Positions 32,874 through 44,689 of a stretch of 64,000 bases of DNA are shown in pieces. Both the position numbers and the translations under genes were made by a program. The notes below the pieces were generated by a model. That model was not told the origin of the DNA. It saw nothing but the letters and a program-made list of their open reading frames with translations, and ran no database searches. This DNA comes from Closterium sp. Naga37s-1 (Eukaryota; Streptophyta; Zygnematophyceae; Desmidiales; Closteriaceae), in contig CANJKZ010000172.1 in NCBI GenBank assembly GCA_947471745.1, positions 2,500,501-2,564,500 of the forward strand. The letters run 5' to 3'. Numbering within the stretch: the first letter of the stretch is position 1; each line of letters opens with the position of its first letter.

Positions 32874-33960
32874 TATTGGCGAAAAAAGTTGGACTTTTGA
32901 CTGTCAGATCGAACCACATCTCAACTTTGGATCGACTTTTTTCTCAACGACCGAGATCGGGCGTACAGATTCCGTGTTCAACAATTCTGCGGTCGATTCG
33001 ATCCGCAGTCAGTCGACCAGCGCACAAAATCATTTTTTCTTCGTCGCAAATCGTCCTGTAAATCGCCAAATGGAGGAGATTGGTGATAATTTCATACAAG
33101 CAATTACGAAGTTACGCACCGACCTGGACCAGACGTGAGCAGCACTCCAACGATTTGAGGCGTTACTTGCGAACCAGTCGGCAGCCGCCACGGCAGCAGC
33201 GAACGCAACAGCGATGACGGCGACACCAACAACTAATATCTGCGACAACGGCAGCAGCGAAGCGGGGGCAACAAGAGGCGTTCGATCCTATAGTTAAAGG
33301 GAGCAACGCCCGTCGGTTTGTAGCTGAACTCAAAAGTTACTTCGAAACCATTGGATTCACGACCCCCACCCAAGACGTGATGCGCATACGGCTCGCAGCA
33401 ACATTGTTACGAGGCCCAGCTCTATAGTGGAATAACAACAAAATTGAACAAGGCGAAGGGACGTGGGCGCAATTTCGGGCAGCACTGATCGAACTGTTCG
33501 ACGCGTTGAACTGTAGCTTCTACGGAACACGACGCAACCGGCCAAAAGGGGATTTTGGCACGGATAGATCGACACCACCCACGACTGCCGACCCGATGGA
33601 GATCGATAAGGGCGATGCGAAGCAGCGGCTAGCAAAAAATGAGATGTGCGAATTCTGCGACGCTACACGACATTCTATCTTGGCGTGTTGGAAAATGAAG
33701 AAAGGAGGTGCGGAGTTGAAGGGCAAGAACAGTGCGGCACCCTTTAAGCAGAAAACAGACAACGTGGCGACTTCGGAGAGGGCGAAACAAAGGAGAATAT
33801 GATGGCAAGAATTTAAAACGTCACGACCAGCAGCCACCAGGGGAAATAGCCGAGACAAAAGGAGACTCCGCGAAATAAAACCCTGGACCGAACGGGGAAC
33901 TCCAACCGTACACTCCGACAAGTAAGAATTCGTTAAAGTTATTCCATAAAGATACTTTAA
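32874..33960 (+). pseudogene. Gypsy-type gag relic 2 with zinc knuckle
   Basis: Colinear with 22690-23290 but longer. ATG at 33070 (MEEIGDN), a TGA after LDQT, then FDPIVKGSNARRFVAELKSYF, LAATLLRGPAL with a stop where Trp is usual, GTWAQFRAALIELF and the zinc knuckle CEFCDATRHSILAC (C-X2-C-X4-H-X4-C) near 33645-33690. This is the usual order of a Ty3/gypsy gag. It ends at 33803 and the sequence then meets Cop-E. Confidence 0.7.
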
Positions 33961-33970
33961 CCAAGAATAT

Positions 33971-34035
33971 TTAACGATCGGGAAACTCCAACCGTACACC
34001 CGAAACCATACTCCCGTGCCCCTGCTGCTGACCCG

Positions 34036-34072
<37 letters not shown>

Positions 34073-36415
34073 GTGGTGACCCGGCTGTTGCTGCTGCAGC
34101 TGCTGCTGGCCCGGCCGCTGCAGAGAAGGGGGAGAGTGAGAGGAGGAGGGAGAGGGGGGAGGGGGTGCAGCTGAGTGGGCGGGGGAGGCGGGCGCGGCAG
34201 GGTTGTAGACATTGGTAGAGGAGGACGGAGGGAGCGGAGCGGCAACAGGGGGGAGGAGAGGAGCAGGAAGGAGGAGAGGAGGGAGGACAGTGTCGGTCCA
34301 GGCGAGGGGGCGAAAGGGAGGAGGGAGGGGGTCAGGAGGAGGAGTGGAGTAGTAGGGAGTGGACTCGTCGAAGACGACGTCAATGCTGCGGATGAGGCGG
34401 TTGGTGGGAAAGTGGAGGAAAAGGTAGCCTGGGGAGTCGCGATTGTGCCCGAGGTACGCACTCCAGGGCACGAGAGGCGAGCTTGCCTGCGGCGCGGGAG
34501 CGATCGGCCGGTGGGATGAGGACGAAGAACTTGCACCCCCAAACGCGAAAGCCGGCCGCGTCAGGCTTGGCCTTAGACCAGAGTTCTGTGGGGGAGGAGG
34601 AGGGATGCTGAGGGTGGGAGCGGAGATTGAGGAGGAGGGCGGCATGGAGAAGGGCATAGCTCCAAAGGGAAGGAGGGGTGGAGGCGTGAGCAATGAGGCA
34701 ACGGGCAATTTTGGTGATTTCTCGAATGCGACTCTCAGCAATGCCATTTTGCTGAGGGGAGTGGGGGAGGGTGGAGGTTTGCTGAATGCCATGAGTTTTG
34801 CAGAAGGTGGCGAGGGTGTTGTTGATAAACTCACCCCCACCGTCAGAGTGAAGGCGGCCAATGGGGCGTTTGAAGTGGGTGCGGCATTGCTCAGCCCAGT
34901 TGATGACCACAGCCGGCACCTGGTCTTTGGTGTGAAGGAGTAAGACAGTAGAGTACCGACTGTGGTCGTCGACGAGGACGAGCATGTACCGGTGCCCCTG
35001 ACAGGAGCGGATGGGATAGGGACCCCAGAGGTCCATGTGGACAAGGTCAATGGGAGTGGCAGCAAAGGTGGGATGGCTGTGATGGGGGGACTGTTTGAGC
35101 TTGCCATGAATGCATGATGGGCATGGGGGAGCAGGGGAGGAGGGGAGGGGAGGTAAGGTGGGAGGGAGGCTGTGAAGGAGGCGAGAGGTGACGGTGGTGC
35201 GAAGTGCGGCGAAGTTGGGATGGCCGAGTCTGTGATGCAAAATGACTGCTGGGTGGGAGAGGGCAGTAGAGGAGGAGGGGGATGGGGTGGGAGAAGAGGC
35301 GGGGAGGGAGAAGGAGGGGGGTGAAGTAGGGGAGGAGGATACCTGAGGGGGAGGGAGAGGGGAAGGAGGACCGGTGGAAGTTCCAGCACGAGTGGTAACA
35401 TGACAGAAAGAGGGACGGGGTGTGCGGAGCGTGTGAAGGCGACTGCGAGGGCAGAGGGGAATGCGCAGAAGGAAGCGATCACAGTAAGTAGCGAAACCAG
35501 GGTAAATGGCGGTAATACCGACACCTTGGAGCTCTCGGTGAGAGAGGAGGTTGTTGCGAAGAGTAGGTATGCGGAGACCTGTGACCCTACCGGAGGGGAA
35601 AGCAGTGCAAGGGAGGGTGGAGAGGTGAGTGCATGGGATGGAAAAGCTGGAGTCAGCACCATGAACCTGGGTGGGAAGTGGAAGGGGGGTGAGGGTGCCA
35701 GCGTCTTTGAGTGCAGTTTTAGTGGCCCCACTGTCAAGGACAAAGTCCAAGGTGGGGGAGGAAGGAGGGGGAGGTGACACGGGGTACTGGAACGACGTCT
35801 CATTGATAGCAGAGGGATACATGGAAGCGACGGATGGTGCAACAGCAACATGACCAAGGAAGCTGCCCTGGGAGTCAGGGACACTAGGGGGGGCAGAGGG
35901 GATGGAACCCCAGGGGGGGGAGCAAGGGAGGCATGAGCGGCCATGGTCGCTGTGCCGAAGGTCATCGGCTGCTGCTGCCACTGCGGCGGAAGGTACTGTG
36001 GCGGCTGCTGCTGCTGGAAGAACTGCTGCTGCGTCGGCTGCTGCGGCTGGAGAAATTGCGGCTGCTGCGGCTGGAGAAACTGCGGCTGCTGCTGCTGCGG
36101 GAAGTACTGCTGCTGCTGGTGCTGGTGCTGCTGAAACTGCTGCAGCTGGGAAGGGGGGGAGGGGGTGAGCATGCGGAGGTGAGCGGGGAGGAAGGAGGGG
36201 AAGGTCTGAATGTCGACGAGGGAGGGGCGAGGGATAACACTGTTCCAGCGAGGAGGGTTACCAGTGTTGCCGCGGTCGAACCAGGCGTCATCAAGCGCCT
36301 TGAAGCATGTGGCAGGGGGTTGGTTGGTTTGACCACACGAGGTGCCGGCGTGAGGACCATGACGGCGAACGTACGTGCAGGGGGGGAGGGTCCCAGGGCG
36401 ACCACCGCGGCTCAC
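33971..36415 (-). pseudogene. Cop-E zinc finger, protease and integrase
   Basis: It begins with a Cys-rich motif (CTYVRRHGPHAGTSC, X13 spacing as in the Cop-A family) and a Gln-rich segment. Near 35960 the reading moves to the second frame: protease (LDFVLDSGATKTAL), integrase zinc domain (HHRLGHPN, CPSC), core HMDLWGP, LHSDGGGEF and PQQNGIAESR. Near 34470 it returns to the first frame (AYLGHNRDSPGYLF, DVVFDESTPYYS) and ends in Pro-, Ser- and Gln-rich sequence at 33971. There are thus two compensating frameshifts, and no reverse transcriptase. Confidence 0.8.
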
Positions 36416-37530
36416 AGCTCCACTGGCACCAGAGGAACCTCCAGGAGTGGTACCACCAGGACCACCACCACCACCACCACCACGGCCACTGCGGCCACCA
36501 CCGCCACCACCCCGACCACCACCACCACCGCCCCCCCCCCTCCACGACCTCCTCCGCCGCCGTTGCGACCACCCTGGTTGCGGGGCTGCGTGGCATTGAG
36601 GGAGGTGGAGGAGGAAGGAGTGGTGGTGAGGTTGACAATGGGGGTGCGGAGCTTGACCTCCGTGTCAATGATCCACTGAGTCACCTCGGTGAGGCCAGCC
36701 AAGGGGTTTGCCTCGGTGAAGGCGTGCAGGCGGGACTCGTAGTCCGACGTGAGGTTGAAGAGCAGGCGGTGGATCTGCAGGGGCTCGGAAAGGGCAGCCT
36801 TGCGAGCGGCAAGGCGATCGTCTACCTCCTGCATGCGCCCCACGTAGTCGACTGCGCCGTCGCAGGTGGCGAGAGTAATGGAGAAGTACTCCTGGAAGAG
36901 AACACTGACGGAGCTGATGTCGCGGCGCTCAAACATAGACTGAAGCTCGTTCCAAATCAGGTGAGCTCGCATCTCACGAGATTGGAAGCAGCGCATGAGG
37001 GCGTCGGGGAGTGCACCGAGGAGGATCGTGCAGGCGCGGTTGTCGGCAGCGGCCCAGGCGATGTTGTTGGGGATGTAAGTCGCCATGGAGGTGTTGTATT
37101 CTGCAATCAGCGCCAGGCGAGTGGCACGCTCCGATGATGCAAATTCGTGGTTGAGCATAGCAACGTCATGGTCGGCTTTGCGAATGAGGTATTCGCGGCG
37201 GTTGTGGAGGAAAGTGGCGTCCGCATCAGCCTGGAGCTCGGAGGTAGCGGCCACGTCGAGGGTGGGCTCAGGAGGAGGGGGGCCAGGAAGGGGAGGGAGA
37301 GGAGGAGGTTCGCCAGGGTGATTGGGTGCGACCGGCTGGAGAGCCTGCGGACGGCGGAGGAGAACGTCAAGGACGCAGTAGGGTCCGACGAAGGCGTCCT
37401 GAAGGACGCGGCGAATGCTGCCGACAAACGAGTGTCAGTTGTTGGCGGAGCGATCTGCAGCAAGCTGCAGCTTGTCGACTGAGGAGGCGTCGATGGGAGG
37501 GGGGAGAGGAGCAGGAGGGGTGATAGCCAT
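36412..37530 (-). pseudogene. Cop-E gag
   Basis: ATG at 37530-37528. A TGA at 37437-37435 (codon 32) interrupts. The frame then continues through LQADADATFLHNRREYLIRKADHD, the gag core (MRCFQSREMRAHLIWNELQSMF) and LLFNLTSDYESRLHAF to a Gly/Asn-rich tail. In a run of C/G near 36531-36541 the frame slips: the Gly-rich tail turns to Val/Trp codons while the next domain is in the neighbouring frame. It belongs to a different copia lineage from Cop-A. Confidence 0.75.
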
Positions 37531-37539
37531 GGTGGGCGG

Positions 37540-38250
37540 CGGCGTGTGGACCCGCGGCGGCCAAGGGGGAGACGACGGCGGGTGGACCCGCGGCGGTCAA
37601 GGGGGAGGCGACGGCGGGTGAACCCGCGGCGGCCAGGGGAGGGGCGGGGGGGGGAGGGGGGGGGGGCGCTGCAGCTGGAGCAGGTGCACTCCGCCGGCTG
37701 CTGCAGCTGCTAGACTTCTCCGGCTGTTCCTGCTGCCGCCGCTGCCGCTGCTGCCGCTGCTGAGGAGAGGGGAGGGGGAATGAGGATGCAGTCACGGGCG
37801 CGGCTGCCGCTGCTGGCGCTGCTGCTTCTGCTGCGAGGAGAGGGGAGAGGAGGAGGGAGAGGGGAGGGGGGGGGGAAAGGAGGATGCAGTCGCTGCTGAG
37901 GCTGCTGCCACTGGTGCCGCTGCTGCCACTACTCCGCTGCCGCCGCTGCTGCCACTGTTCAGCTGCTGCCACTGTTCCGCTGCTGCCGCTGCTGCCACTG
38001 CTCCGCTGCTGCCGGTGATGCTGCTGCTGCTGCTGCTGCCGTTGCTGCTGCGGCTGAAATGGCGGGGAGAGAGCGGTTAGGGGGATGGGGGGAGGGTGTA
38101 GTGGCGGCGGAGTATGCAGGGGGTGACGGGGTCGCGGCAGCGGGAAGGGCAGGCGGCGACGATGTGAGCGCAGTGGCGGAAACCGCGGGCGGCGACGGCG
38201 CTGTTACGGCGGGGAGGGGGAGTTAAGGCCTAGGCAAAACTTAGCTCTAT
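37540..38250. repeat. Leader of Cop-E with trinucleotide-rich repeats
   Basis: Repeats of CGGCGGNCAAGGGGGAGNCGACGGCGGGTG (37550-37640), G-runs (37640-37670), and CTG/CCG-rich trinucleotide stretches (37690-38060). No gene is supported. Confidence 0.7.
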
Positions 38251-38254
38251 ACCA

Positions 38255-38691
38255 TGTGAAGATTGTAAAATGAATCATTAGCTTCATTAGGAAAGAAGGG
38301 AGCATACATAGGATGCAAGAGAAGCTTGGAAGGGAAGGGGAGGGAGGTGTTGTTTGGGGGAGTAGGCCAACCTATGGCCCATAGGGGTAGGATAGCCACA
38401 CTTGGAGAGTGGGCCAACCTATGGCCCATTGGGGAAAGTTGGCAACACTCGGGGAAGTGTTGCCAACCAATGGCCCATTGGGTTGGGTTGGCAACATTCC
38501 CCAAAGTGTTGCCAACTTTAGGGACCAATGGGTGCATTTGGGGGCTCCACCACACTTGGGTTGGATTGGCACCCCAAAGTGCAAGTCTACACCACAAAGT
38601 TGGGTGTAGGCCTACAAAATAAGCTACACCCAAAGTTGCGTGTAGCCCCAACCCCTTTTATACTTAGCATGATATACACACATTTCAAACA
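38255..38691 (-). repeat. 5' LTR of Cop-E (437 bp)
   Basis: On the minus strand it starts TGTTTGAAATG and ends CTTCACA, followed by the primer site. A TATA box (TATAAAAG) reads on the minus strand at 38662-38655. The middle holds several copies of GTTGGCAACA/AAGTGTTGCCAAC in both orientations (38430-38520), able to form hairpins. Confidence 0.8.
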
Positions 38692-41671
38692 CAGCAGCAC
38701 CCGAAGAGTGGTCATCTTCGGGGTAGGGGAGAAGGTCTGGAAGTAGTCAACTTCCTGTCGCTGACTAAAGCCTCGTGCAACGTAACGAGCCTTGAAGGCA
38801 GGCGGAGAACCCGGCGGCCGCTTCACCCTGAAAATCCACATGCCATCGACTATGTTCGCCCCAGGAGGGGGAACTGCGTCGATGTAAGTGCCTCTGGACT
38901 TCGAGGATGCCATCTCTGCGTCCATGGCTGTCTGCCACTGAGAGGAGTAGGGACCCATAATCGCCTCTGCGTAGGAGCGCGGGGCCGGGATGTCTGGTGC
39001 ATCCGGGTCTCCCTTAGGTGCAAGCAGCATGGACACGAGATGAGGGTCAGCGGCTGCAAGACACTCAAAGTCCTCCTGCCTGTCCTCAAGGACGTCCGTG
39101 CCAAGAGCACACTCACCCGCGACGGACGGAGGACAGTCAGACTCAGACTCAGCAACAAGACTAGCGGCGTACTCAAGACGACAGGCGGCATCAAAGTCAA
39201 CAAGCTCAGCAACAAGGGCAGACGCAGCAGTGGACTCAAACGAAGGGTCAGTGACAACAGTGGCGAGAAGACGTGTGAGAGTAGGACTGGTAGCACGAAC
39301 TAAGTCAGACTCAGGGTCCGGGCCGTCAGGAAGGGAGGACGTAGGAGGAGGCCGCAGGGGAACTCGCAGTGGAACAGAGGAAGGACGAAGTGTCATAGTG
39401 TGAGTGCCGGGCACAGGAGGAGGACGCGGACGCGGAACACGACGACCAGTGCGACCAGCGCGAACAGGCGAGGCAGGGTGAGACGCAGGCTCACGATGCT
39501 CTGTAAGAGAGTCTGTCTGCTCAGTGTAAGGGGAAGGAGCAGGCAGTGGGGAGGCTGGCTGTAACTGTGGCTGCAATTGGTCGGGCGGTGGACACAGTAG
39601 AGGTGGAGTAAGGTCAGTAGAAGACGGGAGGCCAAGAACCTGGCGAAGCAGTGGAACGAAGTACGGTCGCGGTCGCACGTTGCCTCCAGCACCAGTACCG
39701 CCAGCTCCAGCACCCCCCAGCGCCAGCACCTCCAGCTCCAGGGTCTCCAGCTCCAGTACCTGCAGCACCACCAGCACCTCCAGCAGCACCACCACCACAA
39801 GCTCCGGCAGCTCCAGTACCTCCAACACGAGCACCTCCAGGACCAGCAGCTCTAGCACCTCCAGCACCTCCAGGAGCAGCAGTACCACTAGCTCCGGCAG
39901 CTCCAGTTCCTCCAGTACGAGCACCTCCGGGATCAGCAGCTCCAACACCTCCAGCAGCACCACCACCACCAGCTCCGGCAGCTCCAGTACCTCCAGCACG
40001 AGCACCTCCAGGACCAGCAGCTCCAGCACCTCCAGCACCTCCAGCAGCAGCAGTAACACCAGCTCGAGTGCCTCGAGTGGCAGTGTCTCCAGCGGCAGCC
40101 CCCCCAGCTCCAGCAGCGCCACTCCGAAGGCGGGTGCGCCGAGCAAACCACTCGTGCAGCTGCAGTGGGGGGAGAGGTTCCCGCCGTGACGAGGCACCCG
40201 TAGGACCTCCAACAGACACAGCACCTCTTGGCTTAGCACCCCCAGACTCAGAACCCCTAGGCTCCGCACGCTCAGGCTCAGCACACCCAGGCTCCGCACC
40301 CCCAGGCTCCGCACCCTCAGGCTCCGCACCCCCAGGCTCCGCACCCTCAGACTCAGCAACCCCAGGCTCAGCACCCCCAGGCTCCGCACGCTCAGGCTCA
40401 GCACCCCCAGACGCAGCACCTCTAGCAACACCCTCCCCAGCAGTACCAGAGTCGAGAGCTACCTCGACAGGCTCAGCCAAGGGGAGTGGGTCTACCTGAG
40501 ACACACCTGAGGGAGCAGGACCCTGAGGGGGGAGGGGGTCTACCGGAGGTGGACCTGGTGCGAGGAAGACCGGCGGAGGGGGGAGAGGGGCAGTGCGGTA
40601 GGGGAAGAGACGGTAAAAGGGATTCGACTCATCAAACGTGACGTCCTGAGAGGGAAGGACACGGCGCGAGGTGGGGTGGTAAAACTGCTAGCCAGGAGCG
40701 TCAGGAAAGACGCAGGGAATGGCACGGGAGGAGAGCTTGTCCGCGGAAGTCTCGCGGAAAAAGGCACGAGAGCCCCAGACCCGGAACACCAACGCATCGC
40801 CAACCTCCCCCGTCCAACGCAGTGTAGGCAAGGTCTCCGGCAAGGAGACACGGGGCCAAAGGTTGAGCTCATGCGCAGCATACCGGACCGCAAACGGCCA
40901 CAGAAAATGGGGAGAAGTCGCATGGATAATGGAGGTATGAGCGACTTCCATGACTAAGCCAATGCGGCGCTCAGCAACCCCATTCTGCTGCGGAGAGGCC
41001 GGAAGCGTGAAGGACTGGCGGATGCCCTCCCCACGACAAAAGTCTCGCAAGAGGTCGGAGGCAAACTCACCACCTTTGACAGAGTGCAGACGCAGGACAG
41101 GAAGGTCCGCATGGAACCGCTCGCGGAGCTGGAGACGGACAGCGCGGATCCAAGGGATCAATACATCAGGGACCTCCCCGTTGCTGCGCTTGGGGAAGAC
41201 CGTGGTGTAACGCGAGTAGTCATCAACAACCAGCAGAAAGTATCGCTCGCGGCCCTGTCCACTGACGCGGGCTGGGCCCCACATGTCCATGTGGAGAGTC
41301 TGCAGGGGAGCAGTCGTCGGGGGAAATGAGGAGGAGTGAGGAGCGGCGCGCTGCCGCCCCTCGACACAGGGAAGGCAGGGAGGGGCAGGCGAGGGTGGGA
41401 GGGGAGGCAGAGACCTGGGAAGACCAGAAACAAGGAGGTGGGAGTGCATGCCACGGAGGCGTGGCAGGGAGGGGTGACCAAGGCGGTGGTGCCAAAGGAG
41501 AGTCTGGTGCGACAGGAGGCGACACGAACAGGGGGCTGCTAGCTGACCTGACGCGGACGCAGACGGAGCTACCTGAGGAGGCTCAGTAGGCAGTGTGTAC
41601 AGACTCGACCTAGGCCGACGGGTGAACGTGGCCAGGTGACGGCCCGTCTGTGTACACGTGCAGATCGACAC
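38692..41671 (-). pseudogene. Cop-C integrase, linker and partial reverse transcriptase
   Basis: Integrase zinc domain (HHRLGHPS, CLPC) and core (HMDMWGP, LHSVKGGEF, PQQNGVAERR): the second catalytic Asp is replaced by Val (LHSV for LHSD). TAG at 40690-40688 replaces Trp in the GWQFYH block. The Gly/Ala/Glu/Pro linker spans about 39680-40440, and the frame shifts within it near a C-run at about 39713. Reverse transcriptase is read to TPKMTTLRVLL at 38692, where the Cop-E LTR begins. Clearly dead. Confidence 0.85.
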
Positions 41672-41710
41672 ACGCTAAACCCCACGAGTGGTGTTAGTGA
41701 CCATCGCATC

Positions 41711-42983
41711 CTAGAGGGCAGCGGTACTCACCAAGTTCGTAGAGAACGAGGGGAGGTGAAGACTTGAGAGTGAGCCGGACGGAACCGCCAGACACGGGAG
41801 AACAGTGGAGGAACGTGCAAGAACTGGGGCCCCTGAGGGGTCTGCTAGTCTGACTGCAATAGGTGAAGGGAGTGGTGTGACTGTGGTATTGTCGTGAAAG
41901 AAACAGCGGGAAGCACCTGAGTCAAGAGTGAAGGTTTGCAAGGCCTCAGTAGGCGCAGTACCAGGGAGAGCAGACTCACTAGCACCTAGAGCAGCAGCCT
42001 CTATACCTGGGTCGGGCGGCATACACAGGTAACAGTCACCCTCAGCAGTAACAGTCAAAGCATACATGGCAGTAAGGATAGCATCATAGTCAAGTCCAAA
42101 GATATCCACACCCTGCCTAAGCAGCTCTAGCCAACGGGGGAGCTCAGTCGCGTTGGGAAACTCTGCGCGCCAGGCGTCGTCAAGACGGGAGAAGCAGCGG
42201 GACTGTGTGTGACCAACCTTCCCGCATGTCTGACCAGCGCGGTCACCTGCGCGAATGACGTACTGGCAGCGAACACTACCCCCAAACGCCCCACGCTGAG
42301 CAAACCACTCACGAAGCTCCTGCGGCGAAGGGGTCTCACGCGGACGCTGCTGCTGCTGCCGCTGACCACCGCCAGAACCTCCCCTCTGACCGGTTCCACC
42401 CCGACCGCCACCACCACCGCCGCCACCACTGCCGCCGCCTCCACTCCCACTGTCACCCCCACCACCCTTGCCTCCCTTGCCCCTGCCGCTGCGGCGCCTC
42501 CCACTAGGAGCAAACGCAGCCCCGACCTCCTCATCACGAAGGAAGTCAACAACAGCAGCAGAAGCGTAAGAGGGGGCAAGGGGGGAGGGGGAACACCCCT
42601 CAAAAAAGGGAGTGCGAGGAGTGCCACGAGCAGCACCTACAGCGACTATGCTAGCCTCAACTGCAAGGAAGTGCTTCTCGAGCAGGTCGACAGTGAGGTC
42701 CGTGGGGTCCATGGCAAGAAAGAGGTCCCTGACTGCGCTAAGAGAGTCAGGGAGGCGGGTGACTATGAAGTAGAGAGCGATGTACATGGGTAAGCCACTG
42801 TGAGCGAGTCGTACTGTCAGCTGTGTCGGGAGGGGCAAGAGAGGCTCCAGACGTGAGGTCAAACAACGAAACGCCGTCTCTAGAATCGCTCAGTAGGTAC
42901 AGCTGTAAGTCATCGAGCCACGCATCGAACTGGATCGGACGGCCCTCAGGATCGAGTATGAGGACGCTGAGATTAGCGTGCAA
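41711..42983 (-). pseudogene. Cop-C gag and protease
   Basis: The gag start codon is lost (TTG where Cop-D has ATG). The first 50 residues (EGRPIQFDAWLDDLQLYLL) are followed by an internal deletion of about 85 residues that joins the SQW motif to the MYIALYFIVTRLPDSL motif, with a frame change. It continues with the Gly-rich segment, zinc knuckle C-X13-C-X4-H-X4-C (ending GHTQSRC) and protease LDSGASRCFF. It stops at TAG 41713-41711, where Cop-A has Gln. Confidence 0.82.
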
Positions 42984-42984
42984 G

Positions 42985-43740
42985 CGCTAGGAAAGCGCAC
43001 AGGGCAGGGCGGGGCGGCGCACGGCTAGGGCAGGGCGGCGCAACAAGCAGGGCTGGGCAGGGCGGCGCGCGGGCAGGGCAGGGCAGGGCGTCTGCCAGTA
43101 AAGCGGCGCGCGGGCAGGGCAGGGCGGTGCGGTGGCCAGCAGGGCAGCGCGCAGGCAGGGCAGGGCGGTGCGGCGCGCAGGCAGGGCAGGGCGGTGCGGC
43201 GCGCAGGCAGGGCAGGGCGACGCGGCGGCCAGCAGGGGAGCGCGCGACCAGCAGGGCGGTGCGCGGGCAGGGCAGGGCGTGCGCGGGCGGCGCGACACAG
43301 GGCAGGGCAGGGCGTGCGCGGGCGGCGCGACGTAGGGCAGGGCGCGCGCGGGGCAGCACGACGCAGGGCAGGGCAGGGCGTGCGCGGGGCGGCGCGACGC
43401 AGGGCATGACCAGGCACACGCGGGCAGCGTGACGCAGGGCAGGGCATGCACGGGGCGGCACGACGCGGGGCAGGGCCAGGCGCGCGGGGGCGGCATGATG
43501 CAGGGCAGGGCGTGCGCGGGGCGGCGCGACGCAGAGCAGGGCGCGCGCGACGCAGAACAGGGCGCGCGCGGGCGGCGCGACGCGACGCGGGGCAGGGCAG
43601 GGTGGCGCGGCGCTAGCAGGGAGGCGCGACGGGCAGGGCAGAGCAGCGCGCGGCCAGCAGGGCGGCGCGCGGGCAGGGCAGGGCGAGGCTAGCAGGGCGG
43701 CTCGACGGGTGGGGTAGCACGCTACGGGCAGCGAACTATA
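42985..43740. repeat. GC-rich leader repeats of Cop-C
   Basis: Interleaved GGGCAGGGCAGGGC and GGCGGCGCGACGCAGG units over 750 bp. Open frames here on both strands (Arg/Ala/Gly or Pro/Ala/Cys-rich) are artefacts. Confidence 0.8.
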
Positions 43741-43825
43741 CGGTGGGCCCTAAAAAAACGGTCCTGGGACAGGACGTGCTCTGAAACCATGTCAGAAGAC
43801 TAAGCGAGAATAAATGCATTGAAGA

Positions 43826-44165
43826 GAAATATGCTAACAGGGCCCATCTCCTGGAACTTGCAAAAGCAGGAACTGGTTGCCCGGGAATCGACGCAAGCAG
43901 AATTCATCGCCGCGATAGTTGCTGCTCGCGAAGGGCTCTACTTGCAAGAGCTCCTGCATGAAGCGAATATCCCAACTTCGCCGACCTTCCACCTGCACTG
44001 TAACAACCAGAGTGCGATCAGAATCGTCAGCCACACCAAACACATCGCGCCGTGTTATTTCTTCGTCAAGGACGAAGTTGACAAGGGTAAAGTCGATCTG
44101 ACATACTGCCCAAACGGGTGACATGACAACCGATTTTCTCACGAAGCGACTGCCCCGTCCCAAGT
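43826..44165 (+). pseudogene. Copia RNase H fragment of another lineage
   Basis: It reads TGPISWNLQKQELVARESTQAEFIAAI, then LHCNNQSAIRIV, SHTKHIAPCYFFVKDEV and DLTYCPNG, with TDFLTKRLP in the adjacent frame after a 1-bp shift near 44120. This is the C-terminal RNase H block of a copia polyprotein. No LTR was identified. Confidence 0.75.
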
Positions 44166-44339
44166 ACCAGCACTGCTCCGAACCAAGCGGTGTAGTCTGC
44201 TCCGAACTAATTTGACATAGTCAAGCAAGTCAAGACTTGCTACGGCGAGGAATGAAGGTGATCCTGGGCACAATCAACCTTCTGATCGCAACACAATACA
44301 ATGTGTACTTTCTATGCCCATATATGTATCTCTCCGTAT

Positions 44340-44680
44340 TAATGAATTATGTTCGCATTACTATATTTCTCATTTAAAAATTACCACACTATAAGCACAC
44401 AACATTTGAGACTAGTTGGAGACCTAATCATTTCAATGTATGATGTATGTGTTTGCAGTGCACAAACCATATATGTATCTCTCCGTATTACTAAATCATG
44501 TTCGCATTACTATATTTCTCATTTAAAAATTACCACACTATAAGCACACAACATTTGAGACTAGTTGGAGACCTAATCATTTCAATGTATGATGTATGTG
44601 TTTGCAAGTGCACAACCATATATGTATCTCTCTGTTTTAATAAATCATGTTCGCATTACTATATTTCTCATTTTAAAACC
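44340..44680. repeat. 149-bp tandem repeat, about 2.3 copies
   Basis: The marker GTTCGCATTACTATATTTCTC recurs at 44351, 44500 and 44649, exactly 149 bp apart. The unit is AT-rich. A further partial copy lies at 53925-54012, beyond Cop-D. Confidence 0.85.
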
Positions 44681-44689
44681 GAAATGCAA

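Larger units (their letters stand above)
33971..38691 (-). mobile_element. Cop-E: copia element, 3' truncated, inserted in Cop-C
   Basis: On the minus strand: LTR 38691-38255, primer site TGGTATAGAGC (38254-38244), a leader with CTG/CCG-rich repeats, gag from 37530, then protease and integrase down to 33971. Reverse transcriptase and RNase H are absent, so the 3' end is deleted. The LTR interrupts Cop-C within its reverse transcriptase (after TLRVLL). CAGCA at 38692-38696 is the predicted target duplication; the other side is lost. Confidence 0.85.
38692..43797 (-). mobile_element. Cop-C: copia element of the Cop-A family, both ends lost
   Basis: The minus-strand primer site TGGTTTCAGAGC lies at 43790-43779 and the LTR begins at 43791, but only a few bases of LTR follow before unrelated sequence. 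Gag starts near 42983. The polyprotein runs to 38692, where Cop-E interrupts it in the reverse transcriptase. The missing 3' half is not found left of Cop-E in this window. Confidence 0.85.

Noticed and set aside
36375..36599. His/Pro-rich plus-strand frame
   Set aside because: Complement of the Gly-rich gag tail of Cop-E; a composition artefact.
38587..40431. 614-codon minus-strand open frame beginning with Leu/Glu repeats
   Set aside because: Its first half is the wrong frame of the Cop-C linker repeat, and its end runs into the Cop-E LTR. Only the middle is real reverse-transcriptase-side sequence, described under Cop-C.
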